DNA from: Cellulosilyticum sp. I15G10I2
Lineage (GTDB): Bacteria > Bacillota > Clostridia > Lachnospirales > Cellulosilyticaceae
Reading direction: 5' to 3'
DNA: 64,000 nt
Assembly (NCBI RefSeq): GCF_900095725.1
Contig: NZ_FMMP01000016.1
Location: 124,001-188,000, forward strand
Program-made: the position numbers and the translations under genes
Part shown: positions 55,900-64,000 of the stretch, one piece after another
Numbering within the stretch: position 1 is the stretch's first letter
Layout: every line of letters starts with the position of its first letter
The notes under the pieces: model-generated
Seen by the model: only the letters and a program-made list of their open reading frames with translations
What the model was told of the DNA's origin: nothing
Database searches by the model: none

Positions 55900-57495
55900 T
55901 TACCCTATAATCTTATGTTGTGAGATTCTATATTCTCTGGCACTCATTCCTACATTTTTTTTAAATAAGTAACTGAAATAGTGCGGTTCATTATAGCCAA
56001 CAGCTAATGCTATGTCTGCTGAACGCATTGTTGTAGCTGTTAATAAATGCTTTGCTCTTTCAATTCTAATACGGGTAAGATATTCGATAAATGTTTCTCC
56101 TGTTTCTTGTGAAAAAACAGTACTAAAATGGTTAGGGCTCAGTGCAACTTCTGCTGCCACTGTATTTAAAGAAATGCCGGCACTTGCATAATGCTCATTA
56201 ATATACTGTCTTGCCTTTCTTATAACGTTGCCATAACGCATAGTCTGAGTCGAATCCCTAAAATCAATAACCCTCTCTAAAAGGTCTTCAATAAATGCCG
56301 TAAGCCCTTTTTCTGAAGAAGCTATATCAAATAACAGGGTGGGATTGTCTATCTCTGGAATAACCTTACGGGTTTCTCCCCCTAGTTCTGTAATAAGCCG
56401 AGATGATGCAACAACTATATCCATAAGTATGTAATAAGTAAAGAGCAAGCTTTTTGTATTGGAATAATCAATATCTTGTGTGTAATAACGTATCATCTGA
56501 GGAATATCTTGTCTTGTTGCATACTTAAGCTTTTCATCAACAGTATTGTATTCTTCTATCATAAAACGTGTTATGGCCGGCTCTCTTTCAATATCCTTAA
56601 TACTGATAATCTCCCCTTGCTTAAAGCGGTTTAAAAATTTAATAGCCTTTTTAGAGTCAAGAAACGAATGAGATATTCCCCCTATTCTATCTGCTATGGA
56701 GCCTATTCCAATCGTTAAAACCGCTTCGGTTTTAATGGCATATTCGCGCCTCAGCTCATCAGCAAGTTTATAGACTTCTCTCTCAATATTTTCTTCAGCA
56801 GTTCCTTTTAGAAGAAGAAGAAAGTTATCCTCATTTCTAAAAAAAGAAATAACATCTTTTCTATTTTTAATCAGCTTGCCAAGCTCTCTCTTTGCCTCTG
56901 ATAAATCTTTGTAATCCGTTCCATTAGCATCTATCTCCACATTCAATACTAAATAATACTTTGAAATTAAATCTATCTTTACTTTTTTAGCCTCCGCAAG
57001 TGCATCTGCTGTACTTAAAGCCCCCATAACCAATTTGTCAAAAAACTGGTTTCTGAGAGTTTGAGCTGATGAGCTGAACTCTTTTTGCAGGGCTTCATGA
57101 TCACTGCGCTGTTTTTTCTCTTCTTCAAGCCTTAAAACAATTTTATCCAGTACACCAAATAATTCTGCGGCCCCTACAGGCTTAAGCAAATATTCTTCTA
57201 CCCCTATAGATATTGCATCTCTTGCAAAATCAAATTCATCGTATCCGCTTAAAATAACGATTCTAATCCAAGGCATTGTCTCTTTGATAATCTTTGATAA
57301 TGCTAAACCATCCATAAAAGGCATTTTAATATCTGTTATTAAAATATCAGGGCGCACCTCTTCTATCATAGCAAGGGCCATTTCGCCATCTCCTGCTTCT
57401 CCACATAAAGTATAATTACGGTTATGATATTGCATCATATTCCTTATACCTTCTCGAATCACAAACTCATCTTCTACAACAAACACTTTATACAT
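55900..57495 (-). CDS. Response regulator with AraC-type output (YesN-like)
   Basis: A 531-residue cytoplasmic regulator. The receiver domain (1-120) has the phospho-acceptor Asp55 in ILITDIKMP and the conserved Lys in EYLLKPVG. A central linker domain (about 130-410) carries a GGDEF-like fold without its motif. The C-terminal AraC/XylS DNA-binding domain (about 430-531) contains LSPNHFSTVFSQETGETFIEYLTRIRIERAKHLL split across its two helix-turn-helices. Its ATG overlaps the kinase gene end by 8 nt with AAGGGGG upstream. It most likely activates the ytfQ operon. Confidence 0.93.
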   Translation of the reverse strand: MYKVFVVEDEFVIREGIRNMMQYHNRNYTLCGEAGDGEMALAMIEEVRPDILITDIKMPFMDGLALSKIIKETMPWIRIVILSGYDEFDFARDAISIGVEEYLLKPVGAAELFGVLDKIVLRLEEEKKQRSDHEALQKEFSSSAQTLRNQFFDKLVMGALSTADALAEAKKVKIDLISKYYLVLNVEIDANGTDYKDLSEAKRELGKLIKNRKDVISFFRNEDNFLLLLKGTAEENIEREVYKLADELRREYAIKTEAVLTIGIGSIADRIGGISHSFLDSKKAIKFLNRFKQGEIISIKDIEREPAITRFMIEEYNTVDEKLKYATRQDIPQMIRYYTQDIDYSNTKSLLFTYYILMDIVVASSRLITELGGETRKVIPEIDNPTLLFDIASSEKGLTAFIEDLLERVIDFRDSTQTMRYGNVIRKARQYINEHYASAGISLNTVAAEVALSPNHFSTVFSQETGETFIEYLTRIRIERAKHLLTATTMRSADIALAVGYNEPHYFSYLFKKNVGMSAREYRISQHKIIG

Positions 57496-58939
57496 GTCTA
57501 TCCCCCTTGGTGATTGGAAGTTTAAATGTTATTTGAGTCCCTTCTCCATACTCACTGTTAATCCATAAGCCAACTGTCCCTTCATAGTATAAACGTATTC
57601 TTCTATGTACATTATAAATACCAAAGCCCATATCTGGAAGCACATCATCCTGCCTCAGCATTTCTCTTAAGCTTTCTAATTTTTCTGGTAGAATGCCTAT
57701 ACCATTATCTTCAACACAAAAACAGCTCCATTTCCCCTCTTGCCAACCTTTAATATGAATGAATCCAAGCCCTCGCTTATTTTTTATACCATGATAAATA
57801 GCATTTTCCACTAAGGGCTGCAACAATAATTTAAGCATAGGTACATCGTTCAAATGAGGGTCAATCTCAATACTATAATCTAAAATATCGCCATATCGTA
57901 TGGATTGAATAATAAGATAGTTGCGTACATGTTCTATTTCTTGGGCAGTGGTAATCCAATCTTTTCCTTTACTTAAAGAAATCCTGAAAAAATTTGTAAA
58001 TGCCAGCGTAATCCTAATAACTTCCTGATGCCTTTTTTGTTCAGCAAACCAAACAATAGTATCAAATGTATTATATAAAAAGTGGGGCGTAATCTGAGCC
58101 TGCAGTGCCTTCATCTCAGCTTTTTGTACTTTCCGCTGTTCTTCTATACTGCAATCTATTAAGACCTTGATTCTTTCAGCCATAATATTTAGACTGTGTG
58201 TAAGATCTTTTAATTCTTCCACCTCTGGCTCCTCTGCCCTTACAGATAAATCTCCTTCAGCGATTTGTCTAGCCATATACTCTAATTTCAAAATCGGAAA
58301 ACCAATTTTATAATTAACTGACTTAAAGCCAATGACAGCAAATCCTATGACAAGTGCACAAATAGTAGCAACCAGCAGTGTACTGACTAAGGTAATTCTT
58401 TGAATAGACTGATTGACCCTGCCTATATCTTCAATTTCTACCCGAATAAATTCCTGTAACACCTCAGAGACTAAAACGGATACTCCCCTAATCTCTTCTA
58501 GAGTCTTTTCACTTTCTGCCACTCTCTCCTGCGTATTTATTTGAACCCCTATTTTATCTACATAGGCTGTCAGTGTCATCATCGCCCTTTGGGCTACTTC
58601 TATAAGCTGCTTGCCTTTTTTGTCATTGGTTCGATTGACTAAGTTACTCAGTGCATGATCAATCCGCCCAATCATTACGTATTGATTGCTCTCATCAAAT
58701 AGCTTATGACCTACTACAATACTCCACATTTCACTTGGTATATCGCTTTTTACAATAATATTAAGCCTATTGGCTTCTTCTATATTGGTAATAAGACGAT
58801 TATATTTATTGGTTAATACATTTAAAAAAATCCAGCTGAAAATACAAGGGCTGATAAGCATCACAATAATAATAAAATAAGAGCTTCTCAACCTTTGTTT
58901 AATACTTTTAGGACGTATTCTATCTATTTTTTTTCTCAT
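57488..58939 (-). CDS. Sensor histidine kinase (YesM-like)
   Basis: A 483-residue membrane kinase. Two helices (about 18-40 and 185-205) flank an extracellular domain of about 145 residues, followed by HAMP, then the His_kinase domain with phospho-His286 in ITPHFLYNTFDT, and a HATPase with VENAIYHGIKNKRG and DNGIGI. Members of this class lack a large ligand-binding fold and take their signal from a partner binding protein, which is encoded directly upstream. I start at the ATG at 58939; the TTG at 58945 is too close to the ribosome binding site. Confidence 0.92.
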   Translation of the reverse strand: MRKKIDRIRPKSIKQRLRSSYFIIIVMLISPCIFSWIFLNVLTNKYNRLITNIEEANRLNIIVKSDIPSEMWSIVVGHKLFDESNQYVMIGRIDHALSNLVNRTNDKKGKQLIEVAQRAMMTLTAYVDKIGVQINTQERVAESEKTLEEIRGVSVLVSEVLQEFIRVEIEDIGRVNQSIQRITLVSTLLVATICALVIGFAVIGFKSVNYKIGFPILKLEYMARQIAEGDLSVRAEEPEVEELKDLTHSLNIMAERIKVLIDCSIEEQRKVQKAEMKALQAQITPHFLYNTFDTIVWFAEQKRHQEVIRITLAFTNFFRISLSKGKDWITTAQEIEHVRNYLIIQSIRYGDILDYSIEIDPHLNDVPMLKLLLQPLVENAIYHGIKNKRGLGFIHIKGWQEGKWSCFCVEDNGIGILPEKLESLREMLRQDDVLPDMGFGIYNVHRRIRLYYEGTVGLWINSEYGEGTQITFKLPITKGDRHV

Positions 58940-58941
58940 AG

Positions 58942-59940
58942 TCAATAGCCTCTTGGCGCAATAAGAGATAAGTCATCCCATTCTGTAAATACCATATCTT
59001 CTACAAAAACAGTCCGTGGGATATTTTCTCCTTTTAAGAGCCTTTTAGTAAGATCAACAATGGTATCTCCAAGTTTTGGATTACACTCTATGACACAATT
59101 AACCTTTCCTTGCTTTAATGCATCAATAATTTTTTGTTCCCCATCTATCGTAATGATAATAATATCTTTGCCCGGTCTAATCCCCACTTCTTCCATGGCT
59201 TCTATAGCGCCTAGTGTCATCGAATCATTATGTGAGTAAAGAACATCAATGTCTTGATACTCATCTAATATGTCTTTCATAATTTCTTTCCCTTTAGAAT
59301 GCATAAAATCTCCGCTGCGGCTGCATATAACTCTAAAGTTAGGATTTTCTTTAATGACTTCTTTAAAGCCTCTGCTTCTTCCTTCAGCTGGTGAAGAGCC
59401 TATCGTCCCATAAAGCTCAACAATATTAATCTCCTCTTTATATCCTTTAAATTTTTTTTTCAGAAATTCTCCTGCCATTTTCCCTTCTTTATGAAAATCA
59501 GAGCCTACAAAACATCTATAGAGATCTGGCTGTTCGGTCTTAATTTCCCTGTCTGTTAATATAACTGGAATATCGGCAAGCTTCGCTTCATTAAGTACAT
59601 TTTCCCAACCTGTTTCTATAACAGGGGAAAGTAATATTGCATCAACTTGATAAGCAATGAAAGATCTTATTGCTTTAATTTGATTGTCTTGCTTCTGTTC
59701 AGCATTGATATACATAAGCTGCATCCCTTCAGCAGATGCTGCTTCCTTAATGGATTGGGTATTACTTAACCGCCATGAACTTTCTGCCCCAACTTGTGCA
59801 AATCCTAAAACAACGGTTCGTTCATCTTTCAGCTGTTGATCCAGCCTACTGTTTTCACCTTGACACCCTGAGAGCATCAACAGCCCTCCACACCCTAACA
59901 TTAGAAATATTATCCTTTGCATATGCAATATCTTTCTCAT
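58942..59940 (-). CDS. YtfQ-like sugar-sensing lipoprotein
   Basis: A 332-residue lipoprotein (start at the ATG at 59940, preceded by AGGGGG; lipobox LLMLSGCQG) with a type 1 periplasmic-binding fold. It shares VLGFAQVGAESSWR, QKQDNQIKAIRSF, SPVIETGWENVL and SGDFMHSKGKEIM with the importer's YtfQ. It lies in an operon with the kinase and regulator, not the importer, so it probably binds the same sugar and reports to the kinase. It is transcribed from the promoter at 60136-60164. Confidence 0.88.
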   Translation of the reverse strand: MRKILHMQRIIFLMLGCGGLLMLSGCQGENSRLDQQLKDERTVVLGFAQVGAESSWRLSNTQSIKEAASAEGMQLMYINAEQKQDNQIKAIRSFIAYQVDAILLSPVIETGWENVLNEAKLADIPVILTDREIKTEQPDLYRCFVGSDFHKEGKMAGEFLKKKFKGYKEEINIVELYGTIGSSPAEGRSRGFKEVIKENPNFRVICSRSGDFMHSKGKEIMKDILDEYQDIDVLYSHNDSMTLGAIEAMEEVGIRPGKDIIIITIDGEQKIIDALKQGKVNCVIECNPKLGDTIVDLTKRLLKGENIPRTVFVEDMVFTEWDDLSLIAPRGY

Positions 59941-60135
59941 CTCTATCCCCCTAGACATCTAAATATAGAACTTCTGTCTTTTTAACCCCTTGGAATAAAT
60001 GGCTATTTATAGATCATTAAAATTGTAATAATAGTTTGTTTTATCTTTTACAGGTATCTGTTTATTATATAAAATACTATCAATTTTTTTTGTACTTCTA
60101 TTATATTTGGATACTTTATATAAATTCTACTATTA

Positions 60136-60164
60136 ATTATGTGACGATATATTTTTTTTGTCAA
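60136..60164 (-). promoter_or_regulatory. Promoter of the three-component sensing operon
   Basis: On the minus strand -35 TTGACA (60164-60159), 17-bp spacer, -10 CATAAT (60141-60136), giving a leader of about 190 nt. The remaining 59941-60135 stretch is AT-rich with no element I can name. Confidence 0.7.
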
Positions 60165-60199
60165 TATAGTTTAACATGCATATACTATACATAAAATAT

Positions 60200-60244
60200 A
60201 AAAGTGGCTATAACTTTGATTTTTACAAAGCTATAGCCACTTTT
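60200..60244. terminator. Terminator of the HPr-like gene
   Basis: AAAAGTGGCTATAACTTTG (60200-60218) and CAAAGCTATAGCCACTTTT (60226-60244), 18 of 19 pairs, T-run on both sides. Located between the HPr-like gene and the sensing operon promoter. Confidence 0.85.
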
Positions 60245-60275
60245 ATATTTATATATACTTCTGAAATTCGATTTG

Positions 60276-60509
60276 CTATTCTACATCCATATATTCTGCC
60301 AGTTCACTGTATAAACCTTTTGCATCCACATCATCATCAGTTACAAGAAATAATTCTTCATTTAAACTAAGTGCAAAAATACCGAGAATTGATTTTGCAT
60401 CTACCATTCCACTTTTACTATGAATCCATATATCATATGGATACTTACTTACAACTTGATTTATCTTTTGTATATTATCAATATTTTTTACTTTAATTGC
60501 TTTTTTCAT
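60276..60509 (-). CDS. HPr-like protein lacking the phospho-histidine loop
   Basis: A 77-residue HPr-fold protein. SKYPYDIWIHSKSGMVDAKSILGIFAL aligns with the HPr helix and regulatory-site region, with Ser40 at the HPr kinase Ser46 position. The active-site loop with His15-Ala-Arg-Pro is missing: the N-terminus runs KAIKVKNIDNIQKINQVV instead. Thus it cannot take phosphate from enzyme I. Like Crh in Bacillus, it may serve only as a Ser-phosphorylated co-repressor with CcpA. GGAGG precedes the ATG. It stands between the pseudouridine synthase and the sensing operon and has its own terminator. Confidence 0.75.
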   Translation of the reverse strand: MKKAIKVKNIDNIQKINQVVSKYPYDIWIHSKSGMVDAKSILGIFALSLNEELFLVTDDDVDAKGLYSELAEYMDVE

Positions 60510-60594
60510 TGATTTTACCTCCTAATTTTATCATTTAATTTAATTTTAGTATATTGTATAAACTTATTTTTTACAATATAAAAATAATACTGTC

Positions 60595-61428
60595 TTAGTT
60601 ACGATTTATTCCTGCCTCTTCATCTTGCCACGACCCGATGCAGCCTTGATTTTCTATTAACTTCTGTATTTCTTGTTCTGTCACTACTCTATACTCCCCC
60701 TTTTCAAGTGATTTGTCTAACATTATCCCACCAATAGAAATTCTCTTTAGGTAAACTACATAACACCCCACAGCCTTTAACATACGCTTTACTTGATGTT
60801 TACGCCCTTCTGAAATTGTAAGATATCCGGAGATAACAGACTGCTCATAAAGATTTTTCTTCTTATTTATAAATTTTCCAATGTCCATTTCATTTTTAAG
60901 TTCATGATACATCCCTTCTTTTAATACTTCAATCTTTGCGGGCTTTGTCAGTGTTTCATCTTCTCCAATACAAATTCCTGTCTCCAATCGTTTCTTATCT
61001 TCGGAGTGTAACGCACCAAATGCCCAAAAAAAGTACTTTTTTTCAACATGCTTTTCTGGGCACATTAACTGATGATTAAAGTCTCCATCATTAGTCAAAA
61101 ACAATAATCCTTCTGTATCTTTATCTAACCTTCCGACAGGAAACAGACCATTTATGTTAACATTTTCAAAATAATCTAGTACCGTTTTACTTTTTGCATC
61201 TTTTCTTGCAGTAATACACCCTGCAGGTTTATGAAACATATAATACAATTTTCCTGTATGAATAACCTCTTTGCTAAGATATTTTACAACATCAGCAATT
61301 GGGTCAATTTGCACTGCCGGTTCCACTATCACTTGATCATTAACGATTACCTTACCTTCTTTTACATAGGTTCGAACGGTTTTCCTCGTTCCCACTGATG
61401 CCTCTGCTAAAAATTTATCTAATCTCAT
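60595..61428 (-). CDS. RsuA/RluB-type rRNA pseudouridine synthase
   Basis: A 277-residue enzyme that converts a uridine in rRNA to pseudouridine. An N-terminal S4 RNA-binding domain (MRLDKFLAEASVGTRK, residues 1-60) precedes the catalytic domain, with catalytic Asp in GRLDKDTEGLLFLTNDG and the family motifs HKPAG near 70 and EGRKHQVKRML near 215. The longer than usual C-terminal tail (about 30 residues) is unmatched. AGGAGA precedes the ATG. RsuA (16S rRNA) is a closer guess than RluB. Confidence 0.88.
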   Translation of the reverse strand: MRLDKFLAEASVGTRKTVRTYVKEGKVIVNDQVIVEPAVQIDPIADVVKYLSKEVIHTGKLYYMFHKPAGCITARKDAKSKTVLDYFENVNINGLFPVGRLDKDTEGLLFLTNDGDFNHQLMCPEKHVEKKYFFWAFGALHSEDKKRLETGICIGEDETLTKPAKIEVLKEGMYHELKNEMDIGKFINKKKNLYEQSVISGYLTISEGRKHQVKRMLKAVGCYVVYLKRISIGGIMLDKSLEKGEYRVVTEQEIQKLIENQGCIGSWQDEEAGINRN

Positions 61429-61496
61429 ATTTTCTCCTAGAAGTTGTTTGTAATATATTATTTCTTCTGCAAATCTAGATTATCTTTCCATATACA

Positions 61497-61539
61497 AAAG
61501 TGACTACAACCTTATCCCTCATAAAGTCATAGCCACTTT
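61497..61539 (-). terminator. Terminator of the gua operon
   Basis: On the minus strand AAAGTGGCTATGAC (61539-61526) pairs with GTTGTAGTCACTTT (61510-61497) using three G-U pairs, then TTTTG. It follows the guaA stop codon. Confidence 0.7.
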
Positions 61540-61561
61540 AATTTATTTATACCAATTCATT

Positions 61562-63103
61562 CTATTCAAACTCAATAGTTGCCGGTGGTTTTCCTGTGCA
61601 GTCATACATAACACGGTTAACCCCTTTTACTTCATTTACAATTCTAGTTGTTACTTTGCCAAGGACTTCCCATGGAAGCTCTGCTGATTCTGCTGTCATG
61701 AAGTCGCTTGTGGTTACGGCACGAAGTGCAATAGCATAGTCATAAGTTCTTTCATCCCCCATGACACCTACTGAACGCATATTAGTAAGGGCTGCAAAGT
61801 ACTGACCAATCTCTTTTGCGATGCCTGCTTTTGAGATCTCTTCACGATAAATAAAATCTGCTTCTTGTACAATTTTTACTTTTTCTGGTGTAACATCACC
61901 GATGATTCTAATACCAAGACCTGGACCTGGGAAAGGTTGTCTAAATACAAGGTATTCCGGAATACCGAGTTCCAAGCCGGCTCTACGTACTTCGTCTTTA
62001 AATAACAGACGTAATGGCTCAATAATTTCTTTAAAGTCTACACAATCTGGAAGTCCGCCTACATTGTGGTGTGACTTAATCACTGCTGATTTACCAAGAC
62101 CACTTTCAATCACATCTGGATAAATTGTTCCTTGAACTAAGAAATCAACAGAACCAATTTTCTTAGCCTCTTCTTCGAATACACGAATAAACTCTTCACC
62201 AATGATTTTTCTTTTAGCCTCTGGTTCTTCAATGCCTTTTAATTTTTCATAGAATCTATCTTGTGCATTGACACGGATAAAGTTAAGGTCATAATGTCCT
62301 TTTGGCCCAAATACAGCTTCTACTTCATCACCTTCATCTTTTCTAAGTAACCCATGATCTACAAATACGCAAGTAAGCTGTTTACCAATAGCCTTAGAGA
62401 GCATAACAGCAGCTACTGAAGAGTCTACTCCTCCTGATAGCGCACATAATACTTTTCCGCTACCTATTTTCTCACGAAGTGCTTCGATGCTTGTTTCTAC
62501 AAAAGAATCCATTTTCCAGTCACCTTTGCATTCGCAAACGTTATGCACAAAGTTTGAAAGCATCTTCATGCCTTCTTGTGTATGCATAACTTCTGGATGG
62601 AATTGAACTGCATAAAGTCCTTTTTCCACATACTCCATGCCAGCCACTGGACATACTGGTGTATGCGCTGTAACTATAAAGTTTTCTGGTGCTGTTTCGA
62701 TATAATCTGTATGACTCATCCAACAAATTGTAGAAGGTGATATGCCTTCAAATAATTTCGACCCAGTATTGACGTTAACTTCTGTTTTACCATACTCACT
62801 TACTGGTGCTGTTACTACTTTTCCCTCTAAAAGGTGTGCCATAAGCTGAGAACCATAACAAATCCCCAGTATTGGAATCCCTAATTCAAAAATTCCTTTA
62901 TCACAAAGAGGTGATTCTTCACCATATACACTATTCGGCCCACCTGTAAAAATAATACCTTTTGGATTCATTTCTTTAATTTTATCTAAACCAATATTAT
63001 AAGGATGTACTTCACAATATACATTACTTTCTCTAACACGTCTTGCAATAAGCTGATTGTACTGTCCACCAAAGTCAAGAACTATAACCAGTTCATGTTC
63101 CAT
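61562..63103 (-). CDS. guaA: GMP synthase (glutamine-hydrolysing)
   Basis: A 513-residue cytoplasmic enzyme converting XMP to GMP with ATP and glutamine. The N-terminal class I glutaminase domain (about 1-195) has the catalytic Cys82 in GICYGSQ and His/Glu in VQFHPEV. The ATP-pyrophosphatase domain carries the P-loop [10 protein letters not shown]. The C-terminal dimerisation domain contains [15 protein letters not shown] and ends [16 protein letters not shown]. It is 18 nt after guaB, forming the gua operon. Confidence 0.98.
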   Translation of the reverse strand: MEHELVIVLDFGGQYNQLIARRVRESNVYCEVHPYNIGLDKIKEMNPKGIIFTGGPNSVYGEESPLCDKGIFELGIPILGICYGSQLMAHLLEGKVVTAPVSEYGKTEVNVNTGSKLFEGISPSTICWMSHTDYIETAPENFIVTAHTPVCPVAGMEYVEKGLYAVQFHPEVMHTQEGMKMLSNFVHNVCECKGDWKMDSFVETSIEALREKIGSGKVLCALSGGVDSSVAAVMLSKAIGKQLTCVFVDHGLLRKDEGDEVEAVFGPKGHYDLNFIRVNAQDRFYEKLKGIEEPEAKRKIIGEEFIRVFEEEAKKIGSVDFLVQGTIYPDVIESGLGKSAVIKSHHNVGGLPDCVDFKEIIEPLRLLFKDEVRRAGLELGIPEYLVFRQPFPGPGLGIRIIGDVTPEKVKIVQEADFIYREEISKAGIAKEIGQYFAALTNMRSVGVMGDERTYDYAIALRAVTTSDFMTAESAELPWEVLGKVTTRIVNEVKGVNRVMYDCTGKPPATIEFE

Positions 63104-63121
63104 GCTTGTAATCTCCTTTAA

Positions 63122-64000
<879 letters not shown>

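Noticed and set aside
59941-60135. A riboswitch in the long leader of the sensing operon
   Set aside because: No conserved aptamer blocks or paired arms were found in the AT-rich leader.

Overview
The window is AT-rich DNA from a low-GC Firmicute, most likely an anaerobic, plant-polysaccharide-degrading member of the Clostridia (Lachnospirales/Cellulosilyticum-like). The evidence is strong GGAGG-type ribosome binding sites, many tight T-tract terminators, lipoprotein substrate-binding proteins, YesM/YesN-type signalling, RsgI-like anti-sigma regulation, copper-amine-oxidase-N-type secreted domains, and several arabinan/hemicellulose hydrolases. The genus is inferred, not proven. I saw no rRNA, tRNA, insertion sequence, prophage or CRISPR array.

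Left end (1-4.2 kb): a LacI-type regulator, a DUF2971 protein, and a two-gene DNA-repair-type operon (radical SAM protein plus DUF4130 protein). A perfect LexA/SOS box sits directly downstream of that operon's -10 element. Region 4.3-16.3 kb is an arabinan utilisation operon on the minus strand. It holds a GH51 arabinofuranosidase, a CUT1 sugar ABC importer (binding protein and two permeases, no ATPase), a membrane-anchored GH43, a chemoreceptor, a second GH51 and a lipoprotein GH43 endo-arabinanase. An ArsR-type regulator with a large extra C-terminal domain (16.6-17.5 kb) lies just upstream and may control it.

Region 17.5-27.8 kb is an export region. It has a heterodimeric ABC exporter and a tetR-ATPase-FtsX permease-HlyD adaptor-TolC-like operon, a tripartite layout in an apparently monoderm organism. 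The leader of this second operon contains a yybP-ykoY (Mn2+) riboswitch with its own promoter and terminator, followed by a second promoter overlapping a GTACAA palindrome. Region 27.9-41 kb is mixed: zinc-ribbon protein, unknown secreted protein, PTS enzyme I, glycosyltransferase, Gfo/Idh/MocA oxidoreductase, an ECF sigma/RsgI-like anti-sigma/secreted protein trio, alpha/beta hydrolase, hypoxanthine/uracil-type DNA glycosylase, GntP permease, and a TipA-like MerR regulator with an internal start giving a TipAS-like short form.

Region 41-60 kb is a second sugar locus. It holds a 2467-residue secreted enzyme with one clan-A TIM barrel and two GH43 modules, another chemoreceptor, a YtfQRT-YjfF-type (galactofuranose/arabinose-class) ABC importer, and a three-component sensing unit (YtfQ-like lipoprotein, YesM-type kinase, YesN-type regulator). 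The logic appears to be: the secreted enzymes cut arabinan-rich polymer, the chemoreceptors and three-component system sense products, and the importers take them in. The right end (60.2-64 kb) holds an HPr-like protein lacking the phospho-histidine loop, an RsuA/RluB-type pseudouridine synthase, and the purine genes guaA and guaB (guaB cut by the window edge).
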